The notes beneath the pieces are model-generated. The model searched no databases. It was not told the DNA's origin and saw nothing but the letters and a program-made list of their open reading frames with translations. From NCBI GenBank assembly GCA_949948775.1, contig CATLHC010000003.1:1-64000 (forward strand): 64,000 nt of DNA, in the 5' to 3' direction. The position numbers and the translations under genes were made by a program. The stretch is from an uncultured Oscillospiraceae bacterium. GTDB taxonomy: Bacteria > Bacillota > Clostridia > Oscillospirales > Oscillospiraceae. Positions 34,057 to 43,523 of the stretch are shown piece by piece (position 1 is the first letter of the stretch; the number at the start of each line of letters is the position of its first letter).

Positions 34057-34413
34057 TTATGCCAGCTTGGCCTTGGCCATGTCGGTGAGCTGGGTGAAGG
34101 CGGCCTTGTCATTGACGGCCAGCTCGGCCAGCATCTTGCGGTTGATCTCCACGCCGGCCAGCTTCAGGCCGTGCATAAAGGTGGAGTAGTTCATGCCGTT
34201 CATCTTGCACCCGGCGCTGATGCGGGCGATCCACAGCTGGCGGAAGTCACGCTTCTTCAGCCGGCGGCCCACGTAGGCGTACTGCAGGGACTTCATCACC
34301 TGCTCGTTGGCCATCTTGTAGTGCTTGCTCTTGGCGCCCCAGTAGCCCTTGGCCAGCTTGAGGATCTTATTCCTTCTCTTGCGCGTCATCATCGCGCCTT
34401 TGACTCGTGCCAT
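34057..34413 (-). CDS. rplT: 50S ribosomal protein L20
   Basis: A 118-residue basic protein: [29 protein letters not shown] at the N-terminus, [25 protein letters not shown] in the core. L20 organises 23S rRNA early in 50S assembly and usually represses its own infC-rpmI-rplT operon by binding the leader or an internal site. Last gene of the operon. Confidence 0.97.
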   Translation of the reverse strand: MARVKGAMMTRKRRNKILKLAKGYWGAKSKHYKMANEQVMKSLQYAYVGRRLKKRDFRQLWIARISAGCKMNGMNYSTFMHGLKLAGVEINRKMLAELAVNDKAAFTQLTDMAKAKLA

Positions 34414-34460
34414 TGTTGTTCAGCCTCCTGTATTGAGTGAAATATGATATTGTCCCTTGA

Positions 34461-34664
34461 TTATTTATAGGGGACCATGCGCTTGATGGTGGCCGCGTTG
34501 GTCACGTCGGCGTAGCCGCCTTTGCGGAGGCTTCTCTTGAGCTTGCGGGTCTTGCCGTGGCCGTTGAGCAGGTGGCTCTTGTTGGCGTGGGCGCGCTTGA
34601 CCTTCCCGTTCTTGGTCAGATTGAAACGCTTCTTGGCGCCGCTGTGGGTTTTCACTTTAGGCAT
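34461..34664 (-). CDS. rpmI: 50S ribosomal protein L35
   Basis: A 67-residue protein, [20 protein letters not shown] at the start and [13 protein letters not shown] later, typical L35. The ATG at 34664 follows a GGAGA site; a longer frame upstream is not supported. It lies between infC and rplT in the standard order. Confidence 0.96.
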   Translation of the reverse strand: MPKVKTHSGAKKRFNLTKNGKVKRAHANKSHLLNGHGKTRKLKRSLRKGGYADVTNAATIKRMVPYK

Positions 34665-34762
34665 GGCGGTTGTCTCCTTTTCGTAGTTGATGGTGTCACG
34701 CTTCGCGTGCGGCTGGACGCGCGTTCGCTTTCGATCCCTCGCGGCCGCCCGCTCCGCGCTCC

Positions 34763-35296
34763 TTACTTGTTGGTCTTCGCGCTCTTGGCGGACAGGAAAA
34801 TGCTCATGTGCCGGCCCTCCAGCTTGGGCTCCTTGTCCAGCACGGCCAGCTCGCCGCACTGCTCGGCGAAGTCCAGCAGCAGCTTCCTGCCGATGTCGGT
34901 GTGGGCCATCTCCCGGCCCCGGAAGCGGACGGTGACCTTCACCCGGTTGCCCTCCGCCAAAAACTTCTGGGCGTTGCGCAGCTTGGTGTTGAAGTCGCCG
35001 ATGTCGATGCCGGGGGACATCCGCACCTCCTTGATCTCCACCACGTGCTGGTTCTTTTTGGCCTCCTTTTCCCGTTTGGCCTGCTCAAAGCGGTACTTGC
35101 CGTAGTCCATGAGCTTGCACACAGGGGGGGTGGCGGTGGGAGAGATCTTGACCAGGTCCAGTCCGGCCTCGTCGGCGCGGACCTGAGCCTCCCGGGCGGA
35201 CATGACGCCCAGCTGGGCGCCGTCGGCGCCGATGAGCCGCACCTCCCGGTCGCGGATTTCCTCGTTGATCTGATGAGCCGTGTTAGCTATGGTCAC
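34763..35296 (-). CDS. infC: Translation initiation factor IF-3
   Basis: A 177-residue IF-3 (counted from GTG). The N-domain has [16 protein letters not shown] and GVMSAREAQ; the C-domain has [24 protein letters not shown] and [10 protein letters not shown]. It blocks 30S-50S joining and checks the start codon. The start is recorded at the GTG (35296), but GGAGG is only 3 nt from it. An ATA codon at 35290 sits at the ideal 9-nt distance. infC genes often use rare start codons for self-control, so initiation at AUA (175 residues) is a real possibility. Confidence 0.95.
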   Translation of the reverse strand: MTIANTAHQINEEIRDREVRLIGADGAQLGVMSAREAQVRADEAGLDLVKISPTATPPVCKLMDYGKYRFEQAKREKEAKKNQHVVEIKEVRMSPGIDIGDFNTKLRNAQKFLAEGNRVKVTVRFRGREMAHTDIGRKLLLDFAEQCGELAVLDKEPKLEGRHMSIFLSAKSAKTNK

Positions 35297-35450
35297 GCAC
35301 CTCCGTCATAAGAAATAAAATGCGCGGATGCATAAAGGCACCCGCGTCCACAACGAAACCCGCACGCTCCCCGTGCGGAGTTCACCATGTTAACCCCTTC
35401 GCCCGCGGCGGGAGGTGAGGACGGCGGCGCCATTCCTGCTTCCTTTTGCC
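35297..35450 (-). promoter_or_regulatory. infC operon leader with two hairpins (L20 leader-like)
   Basis: Two stems can be seen: 35360-35366 with 35372-35378 (7 bp) and 35324-35331 with 35338-35345 (GCGGaTGC / GCAcCCGC), the second followed on the minus strand by an AT-rich stretch. Firmicute infC operons are controlled through such leaders by L20; whether this one has the L20 fold was not tested. Confidence 0.5.
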
Positions 35451-35455
35451 CAAGT

Positions 35456-35484
35456 ATCATACCAGATGAAAGCCGGTTTGTCAA
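35456..35484 (-). promoter_or_regulatory. Promoter of the infC operon
   Basis: Minus strand TTGACA (35479-35484), 17-bp spacer, TATGAT (35456-35461). Confidence 0.88.
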
Positions 35485-35548
35485 CAGCTTTTTTTTCCCT
35501 GCTCCAATATGGTATCATGTAGAAAAACCGCGAAAGGGGGACCGGGCC

Positions 35549-38500
35549 ATGCTGACGCTGCTGTACGCCCGAGCGGGACAGGATATCCGTGGGGAGTTGC
35601 TGGAACGGATGGGGGCGTCCCCCGCCCGGCGGCGTCTGCTTGTCGTGCCCGAGCAGTACTCCCATGAGAGCGAGCGGGCCATGTGCGCCGCGCTGGGAGG
35701 CGGGGCGTCCATGGAGTGCGAGGTGCTGTCATTTACCCGGCTGGCCGGGCGGCTCACCGATGCGGCCGGGGGCGGGGCCGCGCCCATGCTGGACGCAGGC
35801 GGGCGGATGCTGCTGATGTACGCCGCTTTGCGGAAAGTGTCCGACGCGCTGACCACCTACCGTGGGCCCTCCCGGAAACCGGCGTTTCTCACGGGCCTGC
35901 TGGCCACGGTGGATGAATGCCGTTCCTACCGGGTGGAGCCGGAGTCCCTCATCCGCGCCGGAGAGGAGCTGGGGGACCGCCAGGGGGACAAGCTCCGGGA
36001 CCTGGGCCTCATCTACGCAGCTTACCAGGCGCTGGAAGCCGAGGGCGCCGCCGATCCCCGAGGGCGGCTGGACCGGCTGGCCCGTCAGCTGGAGGACACC
36101 CGCTGGGGGGCGGGGATGGCCTTCTACGCTTACGGCTTCACCGATTTCACCCCCCAGGAGGAGCAGGTGCTGTCCGCGCTGATGGCCCAGGGGGAGCTGA
36201 CGGTGGCCTTTGTGTGCGATCCTGGAGACGACCCGGCGGGCGTCTTCCAGCCCGCGTTCCGGGCTGCGCGGCGGCTGAGCCGGCTGGCCAAGGATAATGG
36301 CGTATTTCTCCGGGAGGAGACGCTGGACCGCCCCCTTCCCCGCCATCCCTCCCTGGCCTTTTTGGAGCAAAACCTGTTTGGCCCCATGCCGGAAGCGTCC
36401 TGGCAGGGGAACTGTGCCGTCACCCGTATCGCCGCCGCCACACCAAGGCAGGAGGCGGAGTGGTGCGCTGCCGAAATTCTGCGCCTGCTGCGGGAGGAAA
36501 ACTACCGCTGCCGGGACATCGCCGTGTGCGCCCGGAAGCTGGATGGGTACGGGGAGCTCATCGAGAGTACCTTCGCCCGGTACGGGGTGCCGGTGTTCCT
36601 GTCCGCCATGGAGGACGTGCTGGAAAAGCCGGTGCTGGCTCTGGTCACCTCCGCCCTGGCCGCCGCGGCGGAGGACTATCCCTATGAGGAGCTGTTCCGC
36701 TACCTGAAAACGGGCCTGACGGGCGTCACGGACGAGGAGCGGGACCTGCTGGAAAACTACGCCCTGACCTGGGATTTGAAGGGCTCTGCCTGGACCCGGC
36801 AGAAGCCCTGGGACATGCATCCCGAGGGCTACGGGCGGGAGTTTTCCGAGGAGGATACGGCGTTCGTAGCCCGGCTGGACGAGCTGCGCCGCCGGGTCAT
36901 CGCGCCGCTGGAGAGGCTGCGGAAGGGCAAGGACAAGACAGGGAAAGGCCGTGCCCTTGCCCTCTATCAGCTGCTGGACGACATCGATCTGCCCACCCGT
37001 CTGGCCCAGCGGGCGGACAGCCTGGAGCAGCGGGGCGACCGGAACACCGCTGCCCAGTACCGCCAGCTGTGGGACATCCTGGTGGGCGGGCTGGAGCAGT
37101 GCGCCCTCTTGCTGGAGGACACCGAGCTGGAGCTGGACGAGTTCTCCCGGTTGTTCTCCCTGGTGCTGAGCCAGTACGACGTGGGGGCCATCCCCGTGTC
37201 CCTGGACGCGGTGACGGTGGGTGACGCGCCCCGCATGGCCCACAAGGAGGTGAAGGCGCTGTTCCTGCTGGGGGCGGACAGCGATTCCATCCCCGACCGC
37301 GCCCTCTCCCCGGGGTTGTTTTCCGACCAGGACCGGGACGTTTTGGCCGCCATGGAGGTGGAGCTGGCTCCCCGGCAGGAGGACAAGCTGCGCCGGGAGA
37401 TGACCATCGCCTACGAGACCTGCACCCGTCCCTCTAAGCGCTTGTACGTCAGCTGTGCCGCTGGGTCGGGGGATAACCAGAAAACGCCCTGCTTCCTCTG
37501 GGAGCGGCTGGCGGCGCTGTTTCCGGACGCCCCCGTGGTGGACGGCGGGGACCCCATGGCCCGCTTGTCCGCGCCGGACGCGGCGCTGGAGCTGGCGGGC
37601 CGGGACCCGGCCGTGGCCGCCGCCCTGCGGCAGGTGCCGGGGCTGGCCCCGCGGGTGGACCGCATCCAAAGCGCCGCCGGCTGGCGGCGGGGGCGGCTGT
37701 CCCGGCTGGCGGTGGACGCGCTGTTCGGCCCGGTGGTGCCCATGTCGGCCACCCGGCTGGACTTGGTCAATTCCTGCCATTTCAGCCACTTCCTCCGCTT
37801 CGGCCTGGACGCAAAGCCCCGGCAGAGGGCGGCGTTCCGGCCCTCGGACTACGGCACCTTTGTCCACGACGTGCTGGAAAACACCCTGCGCGCGGCAAAG
37901 GACGCGGGGGTTTCGCTGGACGACGCGGATGAGGTGCGCCGCCTGTCCCGGCAGGCCGCCGACCGCTACGAGCGGGAGGTGCTGGCGGGGCTGGAGGACG
38001 AGCCCGCCCGGTTCCGCTATCTCTTTGCGCGGATGAAGGGAGCGGCGCTGACGGTGGTGCAGAGTGTGGCGGCGGAGCTGTCCGTCTCCGATTTTGCCCC
38101 CGCCGCCTTCGAGCTGGGCTTCGGGCCGGGGAAGGAGCTGCCCCCGGTGGAGGTGGAACAGGGGGTCCGCCTGCGCCTCACCGGCTTCGTGGACCGGGTG
38201 GATGAGTGGCTGCACAACGGGAAGCGCTATCTGCGGGTGGTGGACTACAAGACGGGCAAAAAGAGCTTCGACTTCGCTGACGTGGAGGACGGGCGGGGCC
38301 TTCAAATGCTGCTGTACCTCTTCGCCCTCAGCCGGGAGGGGGAGCGGGTGCTGGGCCCTGGGGAGATCGTCCCGGCGGGGGTGCTGTACGTCCCGGCCCG
38401 CACGCCGCTGGTGGACGGCGAGCGTGGGATGACCGACGAGGAGATTCAAAAATCCCGTGACAGGCTGCTGCGCCGCCAGGGGCTGGTGCTGGATGATCCC

Positions 38501-38848
38501 GAGGTGCTGTCCGCCATGGAGCACGGGGACAAGAGTTACCGCTTCCTGCCCGTCAGTACGGGCCGGGGCGGCACGGATTATCTGGTCACTCCGGACCAGA
38601 TGGAGGCGCTGGACGGGTACATCACCGCGTCCCTGCGCCGCGCCGCCGGGGAGCTGGCCCAGGGCAACATCGACGCCGACCCCTACTGGCACAACGCGGA
38701 CAAAAACCCCTGCCACTGGTGCGACTATCGGGCGGCGTGCCATTTTGAGGAGGGCTGCGGCGACCTGCGGCGGTTCCGGCGGGGGGTCAGCGCCAAGGAG
38801 TTCTGGCAGTGGATGAGGGAACGGGAGGAGGATGAGCATGGCCATTGA
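35549..38848 (+). CDS. addB: ATP-dependent nuclease subunit AddB
   Basis: A 1099-residue AddB of the AddAB helicase-nuclease that processes double-strand ends for RecA. The N-terminal helicase-like part lacks a good Walker A motif (LLYARAGQDIRGELLERM), so it may hydrolyse little ATP. The C-terminal nuclease has VVDYKTGKK, and an iron-sulfur cluster is indicated by Cys in LVNSCHFSHF plus CHWCDYRAAC...C near the end. ATG 35549 follows AAAGGGGG; an upstream in-frame start would run through the divergent infC promoter. It overlaps addA by 11 bp. Confidence 0.94.
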   Translation: MLTLLYARAGQDIRGELLERMGASPARRRLLVVPEQYSHESERAMCAALGGGASMECEVLSFTRLAGRLTDAAGGGAAPMLDAGGRMLLMYAALRKVSDALTTYRGPSRKPAFLTGLLATVDECRSYRVEPESLIRAGEELGDRQGDKLRDLGLIYAAYQALEAEGAADPRGRLDRLARQLEDTRWGAGMAFYAYGFTDFTPQEEQVLSALMAQGELTVAFVCDPGDDPAGVFQPAFRAARRLSRLAKDNGVFLREETLDRPLPRHPSLAFLEQNLFGPMPEASWQGNCAVTRIAAATPRQEAEWCAAEILRLLREENYRCRDIAVCARKLDGYGELIESTFARYGVPVFLSAMEDVLEKPVLALVTSALAAAAEDYPYEELFRYLKTGLTGVTDEERDLLENYALTWDLKGSAWTRQKPWDMHPEGYGREFSEEDTAFVARLDELRRRVIAPLERLRKGKDKTGKGRALALYQLLDDIDLPTRLAQRADSLEQRGDRNTAAQYRQLWDILVGGLEQCALLLEDTELELDEFSRLFSLVLSQYDVGAIPVSLDAVTVGDAPRMAHKEVKALFLLGADSDSIPDRALSPGLFSDQDRDVLAAMEVELAPRQEDKLRREMTIAYETCTRPSKRLYVSCAAGSGDNQKTPCFLWERLAALFPDAPVVDGGDPMARLSAPDAALELAGRDPAVAAALRQVPGLAPRVDRIQSAAGWRRGRLSRLAVDALFGPVVPMSATRLDLVNSCHFSHFLRFGLDAKPRQRAAFRPSDYGTFVHDVLENTLRAAKDAGVSLDDADEVRRLSRQAADRYEREVLAGLEDEPARFRYLFARMKGAALTVVQSVAAELSVSDFAPAAFELGFGPGKELPPVEVEQGVRLRLTGFVDRVDEWLHNGKRYLRVVDYKTGKKSFDFADVEDGRGLQMLLYLFALSREGERVLGPGEIVPAGVLYVPARTPLVDGERGMTDEEIQKSRDRLLRRQGLVLDDPEVLSAMEHGDKSYRFLPVSTGRGGTDYLVTPDQMEALDGYITASLRRAAGELAQGNIDADPYWHNADKNPCHWCDYRAACHFEEGCGDLRRFRRGVSAKEFWQWMREREEDEHGH

Positions 38849-41800
38849 GCTGACACGGGAACAGCTTGCCGCGGTGGAAAACCGGGGGGGCGACCTGCTG
38901 GTGTCCGCCGCCGCCGGGTCGGGCAAGACCCGTGTGCTGGTGGAGCGGCTGATGGGCTATGTGGAGCAGGGGGAGGACATCGACCGCTTTCTGGTCATCA
39001 CCTTCACCAAGGCCGCCGCCGCCGAGCTGCGCGACCGCATCGCTTCCGCCATCCACGCGTCCCTGGCCCGGAAGCCGGGGGACCGACACCTGCGGCGCAA
39101 CGCCACGCTGGTCTATCAAGCGCACATCTCTACCATAGACTCGTTCTGTCAGGACCTTCTGCGCCAATGGGGGCACCTGGCGGACCTGGACCCGGATTTC
39201 CGCGTGTGCGACGAGGCCGAGGAGGACGAGCTGCGCCGCCGTGCCCTGGAGGAGGTGCTGGAAGCCCGGTACGCGAATATTGCGGACGACGCTCCCTTCG
39301 CCGCCCTGGTGGACGCCCTGGCGGGGGAACGGGACGATCAGACTTTGGAGGACGTGATCCTGGACGTCCACAGCCGGGTCCAGGCCCAGACCGACCCGGT
39401 GGAATGGCTCAGGTCGCGCAGGCGGGATTTTGTTCTGCCCGAGGGCGTGGGCCCGGAGGACACCCCCTGGGGCCGGGTCCTGCTGGCGGACAGCCTTGAG
39501 CTGACCGGCTATTGGCTGGGAACTATGAAGTCTCTGCGGGATGAGATCTATTTTGACGAGCTGCTGAACAAAAACTACACCCCCACCCTGGGGGAGACCA
39601 TCGACGGGCTGGAAAAGCTGCGCGACGCGCTCAGCGAGGGCTGGGACGACGCGGCAGCCTGTTTCCCAATCCCCTTCCCCCGTCCGGGGATGAAACGGGG
39701 GGACTACGACGAGGGGCTGAAGGCCCGCCTGACCGCCCTGCGGGATGAGTGCAGGAAGCAGATGAAAAAGCTGGGGGAGCGGTTCGACGTGACGGCGGAC
39801 CAGGCCGTGGACGACCTGCGGGCCGTGGGCCCCGCCATGACGGCTCTGCTGGAGGTGACGGCGGAGTTTGACGGGGCGTTTGCCAAACTCAAGCAGCGCC
39901 GCCATCTCATCGACTTCGCCGACGGGGAGCATCTGGCGGTGCGGCTGCTGACAAACCCGGACGGGACGCCCTCCGGCCTGGCCCATGACGTGGGGAAGCA
40001 GTTTGTGGAGATCATGGTGGACGAGTATCAGGACACCAACGCCGTGCAGAACGCCATATTCGGGGCGCTGTCCGCCGGCGACAACCTGTTTATGGTGGGG
40101 GACGTGAAGCAGTCCATCTACCGCTTCCGGCTGGCGGAGCCGGGGATTTTTCTGGACAAGTACCAGCGCTTTGCTCCGGCGGAGGAGGCCGCGCCGGGAG
40201 AAGGGCGGAAGATTCTGCTGTCGGACAATTTCCGCTCCCGGCCCGAGGTGCTGGACGGGGCAAATTTCATCTTCCGAAACGTGATGACACGCACGGCCGG
40301 AGAGCTGGACTACACCGAGGCCGAGGCACTGCGGCCGGGGCGGGCGGACCTGCCTCCGGACGAGCGGTACCGGGTGGAGCTGAACTGCGTGGATCTGTCC
40401 ACCCTCACCGACGACGGGGAGGAGGAAAAGACGGACAAAGACCTGGTGGTTGCCCGTGCCGCCGCCAGACGCGTCCGGGCGCTGCTGGACAGCGGCCTGC
40501 CCATCGGGGAGCGCCCGGTCCGGGCGGAGGACATCGTCATCCTTCTGCGCTCACCGGGTCCCGTGCTGCGGTATTATGCCGCCGCCCTGGATGAACAGGG
40601 CATCCCCTGGTCCGCTGACGGAGGGCGGGAATTTTTCGGCACCACGGAAATCTCCGTAGCCGTCGCGCTGCTCCAGGTGCTGGACAATCCCCGGCAGGAT
40701 GTGGCGCTGCTGGCGGCGCTGCGCTCGCCGCTGTTCAATTTCACTCCGGACCGGCTGGCCCGCCTGCGGGCGGGGAGCCGGGGGACGGTGTATGACTGCC
40801 TGACCGCCGGGGCCGAGCGGGGGGAGGAGGACTGCGTGTCCTTCCTGACCCTTCTGTCCGAGCTGCGGGAGCTGGCGGCGGAGGAGAGCAGCCACCGCCT
40901 GCTGTGGTACATCTACGGCAGGCTGGACGTGCCCGCCGTGTTCGCCGCCATGCCCGACGGACAGCGCCGTCGGGCCAATCTGATGGCCCTGTACGACGAG
41001 GCGTGCCGGTTCGAGAGCGGCGGGCATCGGGGCTTGATGGCCTTCCTGCTCCACCTGAGCCGGATGGCGGAAAACGGCTTGACGGTGCCCGTGCCGGGCG
41101 GCGAGACCGGGGGCGTGCGCATTTTGTCCATCCACAAGTCCAAGGGGCTGGAGTTCCCGGTGGTGCTGGTATGCGGCCTGGACCGGCAGTTCAACGAGGC
41201 GGACGCCAAGTCTACCATCCTGTTCCACCCAGACCTGGGCCTGGGCCCCAAGCGCACCGACCGGGCGCGGGGGGTGCGCTACACCACTATCGCTAGGGAC
41301 GCGGTGGCATTGCGGCTGCGGCGGCAGCTCCGGGCGGAGGAGATGCGGCTTTTGTACGTGGCCATGACCCGCGCCGAGCACAAGCTGATCCTGTTCTCCG
41401 CCGTCAACGGCCGGGGCGGGAGTCTGGCCGGACTGGCGGGGCAGGCCCAGTGTCCGCCGCCCCCCCGTCAGATGGCCGAGGCCCGGTCCATGGCGGATTG
41501 GGTGCTCTCACCCGTGCTTTGCCGGAGGGACAGTACGCCGCTCTGGTCGGATCTGGACGTTCCCCGGCCTCAGCCGCCTGAAAATGAGGGGTATCCCTGG
41601 GACATCCGCCTGCTGTCCGGGGCGGATTACGAGCGGGACCAGGGACAGGGAGCCGCAGCAGGGGAGACGCCCGCCTCCGCCGTGCCCGAGGGTCTAGCGG
41701 AGTGGCTGAGCTGGCGCTATCCCCACACGGCGTCTGCGGCCATTGCCTCCAAGCTGACCGCCACCCAGCTCAAGGGCCGGGAAAAGGACGCGGAGGCGGC

Positions 41801-42392
41801 GGAAAACAGCGTGGAGCTGCGCCCCGCAGCGCCTCAGACCACGCTGCGCCGCCCGGTGTTTGAGGGACAGCGGCCCCTCACCCCCGCCCAGCGGGGCACC
41901 GCCCTGCATATGGTGATGCAGTACCTGAACTATGACCGCACCGGCAGCTTTGGGGAGATCGCCGACGAGGTCACCCGGCTGGTGGAGGGACGGTACATCA
42001 CTCCCCAGCAGGGGAACGCCGTCAACCCGGCGGACATCCTGGCCTTTTTTCGCTCCGAGCTGGGGCTGCGGCTGCGCCGCTCGGCGCGGGTGGAGCGGGA
42101 GTTCAAATTCTCCCTGCTGGCTCCCGCGGCGGACTACTACCCCGAGGCCGGGCCGGGGGAGGAGGTGCTCCTCCAGGGCGTGGTGGACTGCTGGTTTATC
42201 GAGGAGGACGGGGCCGCCACCGTGGTGGACTTCAAGACCGACCGGGTGAGCGAAAGCGCCGTGGACCACAGGGCGGAGGACTACCGCCCCCAGCTGGACG
42301 CCTACACCCGGGCCTTGTCCCAGGCGGCGGGGGTGGAGGTGGCCCGCCGTTACCTGTGGTTTTTCAGCGCAGGACGGGCGATAGAAGTATAG
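38838..42392 (+). CDS. addA: ATP-dependent helicase/nuclease subunit AddA
   Basis: A 1184-residue SF1 helicase with a C-terminal nuclease. Walker A AAAGSGKTRVLVERL (about 25-40), Walker B VDEYQDTN, motif IV LSDNFRSRPEVL, motif V SIHKSKGLEFPVV, motif VI LLYVAMTRAEHKL. The nuclease site is AATVVDFKTDRV near the C-terminus. ATG 38838 is preferred, with GGAGG 6 nt upstream; the ATG at 38832 touches that site. Works with AddB in recombinational repair. Confidence 0.95.
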   Translation: MAIELTREQLAAVENRGGDLLVSAAAGSGKTRVLVERLMGYVEQGEDIDRFLVITFTKAAAAELRDRIASAIHASLARKPGDRHLRRNATLVYQAHISTIDSFCQDLLRQWGHLADLDPDFRVCDEAEEDELRRRALEEVLEARYANIADDAPFAALVDALAGERDDQTLEDVILDVHSRVQAQTDPVEWLRSRRRDFVLPEGVGPEDTPWGRVLLADSLELTGYWLGTMKSLRDEIYFDELLNKNYTPTLGETIDGLEKLRDALSEGWDDAAACFPIPFPRPGMKRGDYDEGLKARLTALRDECRKQMKKLGERFDVTADQAVDDLRAVGPAMTALLEVTAEFDGAFAKLKQRRHLIDFADGEHLAVRLLTNPDGTPSGLAHDVGKQFVEIMVDEYQDTNAVQNAIFGALSAGDNLFMVGDVKQSIYRFRLAEPGIFLDKYQRFAPAEEAAPGEGRKILLSDNFRSRPEVLDGANFIFRNVMTRTAGELDYTEAEALRPGRADLPPDERYRVELNCVDLSTLTDDGEEEKTDKDLVVARAAARRVRALLDSGLPIGERPVRAEDIVILLRSPGPVLRYYAAALDEQGIPWSADGGREFFGTTEISVAVALLQVLDNPRQDVALLAALRSPLFNFTPDRLARLRAGSRGTVYDCLTAGAERGEEDCVSFLTLLSELRELAAEESSHRLLWYIYGRLDVPAVFAAMPDGQRRRANLMALYDEACRFESGGHRGLMAFLLHLSRMAENGLTVPVPGGETGGVRILSIHKSKGLEFPVVLVCGLDRQFNEADAKSTILFHPDLGLGPKRTDRARGVRYTTIARDAVALRLRRQLRAEEMRLLYVAMTRAEHKLILFSAVNGRGGSLAGLAGQAQCPPPPRQMAEARSMADWVLSPVLCRRDSTPLWSDLDVPRPQPPENEGYPWDIRLLSGADYERDQGQGAAAGETPASAVPEGLAEWLSWRYPHTASAAIASKLTATQLKGREKDAEAAENSVELRPAAPQTTLRRPVFEGQRPLTPAQRGTALHMVMQYLNYDRTGSFGEIADEVTRLVEGRYITPQQGNAVNPADILAFFRSELGLRLRRSARVEREFKFSLLAPAADYYPEAGPGEEVLLQGVVDCWFIEEDGAATVVDFKTDRVSESAVDHRAEDYRPQLDAYTRALSQAAGVEVARRYLWFFSAGRAIEV

Positions 42393-42395
42393 GGG

Positions 42396-42429
42396 CCCCC
42401 GCAAAAGCGCCCCTCAGCTTTTGTGGGGG
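42396..42429 (+). other. Hairpin just after addA
   Basis: A 13-bp stem CCCCCGCAAAAGC / GCTTTTGTGGGGG with one G-U and an 8-nt loop, no T tract. The following 140 bases before the rpmE promoter hold nothing that I can assign. Confidence 0.6.
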
Positions 42430-42568
42430 AGAGGAGGGGCAAGGGAGCGGGTGGAGCTTTCGCCGAAGGCGGAAGCGGAACAGAGCGGACTTTGCCCCGA
42501 CGACAGCGCGGGCCGGGCGGTGGAGCTGTAGCGGACGAGAAAAAGATTTGGGAAATCGAAAAAAGTCC

Positions 42569-42597
42569 TTGCATTTTGCCGCGAGACATGATAAGAT
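42569..42597 (+). promoter_or_regulatory. Promoter of rpmE
   Basis: TTGCAT, 17-bp spacer, TAAGAT. The leader after it holds a short AGGAGC/GCTCCT hairpin, possibly for L31 feedback. Confidence 0.78.
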
Positions 42598-42666
42598 ACG
42601 GTTTGCGTTTACAAGGAGCCTTTGCGCTCCTGGACTTTTGGTATCGACAGAAAGAGGTGAATTCCC

Positions 42667-42867
42667 ATGAAGGAAGGCATCCATCCCAAGTATCAGCAGA
42701 CCACCATTACGTGCGCCTGCGGCAACGTGATTGAGACTGGCTCGACGAAGAAGGACATCAAGGTGGAAGTCTGCTCCAAGTGTCACCCCTTCTACACCGG
42801 CAAGCAGAAGATGGTGGATACCGGCGGACGTGTCAGCCGCTTCAACAAGAAGTTCGGTCTGGGCTAA
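42667..42867 (+). CDS. rpmE: 50S ribosomal protein L31 (zinc-binding form)
   Basis: A 66-residue L31 with C16, C18, C36 and C39 (CxC...CxxC), i.e. the zinc-containing C+ form that is replaced by a C- paralogue under zinc limitation in some bacteria. AAAGAGG lies before the ATG. Monocistronic with its own promoter and terminator. Confidence 0.96.
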   Translation: MKEGIHPKYQQTTITCACGNVIETGSTKKDIKVEVCSKCHPFYTGKQKMVDTGGRVSRFNKKFGLG

Positions 42868-42880
42868 TGCCTGTCAGTTC

Positions 42881-42923
42881 AAAGACCCGTTGCAAGCAAT
42901 TGCGGCGGGTCTTTCTCTTTTTT
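42881..42923 (+). terminator. Terminator of rpmE
   Basis: Stem AAAGACCCG / CGGGTCTTT with an inner TGCAA/TTGC stem, then T6. Confidence 0.88.
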
Positions 42924-42968
42924 CCGCCGGACGCATATACTAAGCTATCAATGAGGAGGTATCCCGCC

Positions 42969-43469
42969 ATGTTTCAAAAAGTTGATCCGAAAAGCCTGAA
43001 CCTTAACCCCTTCTCCATGCTGGACGACCGGTGGATGCTGGTCACCGCCGGAACGCCGGAGCGGTGCAACACCATGACTGCCTCCTGGGGCGCTCTGGGC
43101 GTTCTGTGGGGTGTGCCCATGGCCACCGCCTATGTGCGGCCCCAGCGGTACACCAACCAGTTCATGAAGGAGAGCGAGTATTTTACCCTGTCCTTCTTTT
43201 CGGAGGAGTACCGCCCTCAGCTGAACCTGTGCGGCTCCAAGAGCGGGCGGGACATCGACAAGGTAAAGGAGTGCGGCTTTACAGTTGCGGCCGGGGCGGG
43301 GAACGCGCCCTATTTTGAGCAGGCGGAGTTGGTGCTGGTGTGCCGCAAGCGTATGGAGATGCCCATGGACCCCACAGCCGTGCCGGAGGACGTGAAGGAG
43401 AAGTCCTACCACGACGATTTCCATGATATTTACTGGGGGGAGATTGTGGAGGTACTGAAAAAGGTGTGA
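42969..43469 (+). CDS. Flavin reductase-like (flavoredoxin-type) protein
   Basis: A 166-residue FMN-binding split-barrel protein. CNTMTASWGALGVLWGVPMATAYVRPQRYT is the FMN-binding region of the flavin reductase-like/flavoredoxin family, and GRDIDKVKECGF lies at the usual place. GAGGAGG 9 nt before ATG 42969 fixes the start. It probably carries electrons from ferredoxin or NAD(P)H to an unidentified acceptor; no partner is adjacent. Confidence 0.85.
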   Translation: MFQKVDPKSLNLNPFSMLDDRWMLVTAGTPERCNTMTASWGALGVLWGVPMATAYVRPQRYTNQFMKESEYFTLSFFSEEYRPQLNLCGSKSGRDIDKVKECGFTVAAGAGNAPYFEQAELVLVCRKRMEMPMDPTAVPEDVKEKSYHDDFHDIYWGEIVEVLKKV

Positions 43470-43490
43470 AATAGGCCGGTTTGGGGTAAA

Positions 43491-43520
43491 AAAGGGTCCC
43501 CGTGCTGCGGAGACCCCTTT
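43491..43520 (+). terminator. Bidirectional terminator between flavin reductase and DUF4230 genes
   Basis: Stem AAAGGGTC.CCG / CGG.GACCC.CTTT with T-rich flanks on both strands (T6 for the minus direction). Confidence 0.8.
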
Positions 43521-43523
43521 CGT

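Noticed and set aside
35387-35548. N-terminal extension of AddB
   Set aside because: The extension overlaps the divergent infC promoter and has no homology; AAAGGGGG before 35549 marks the start.
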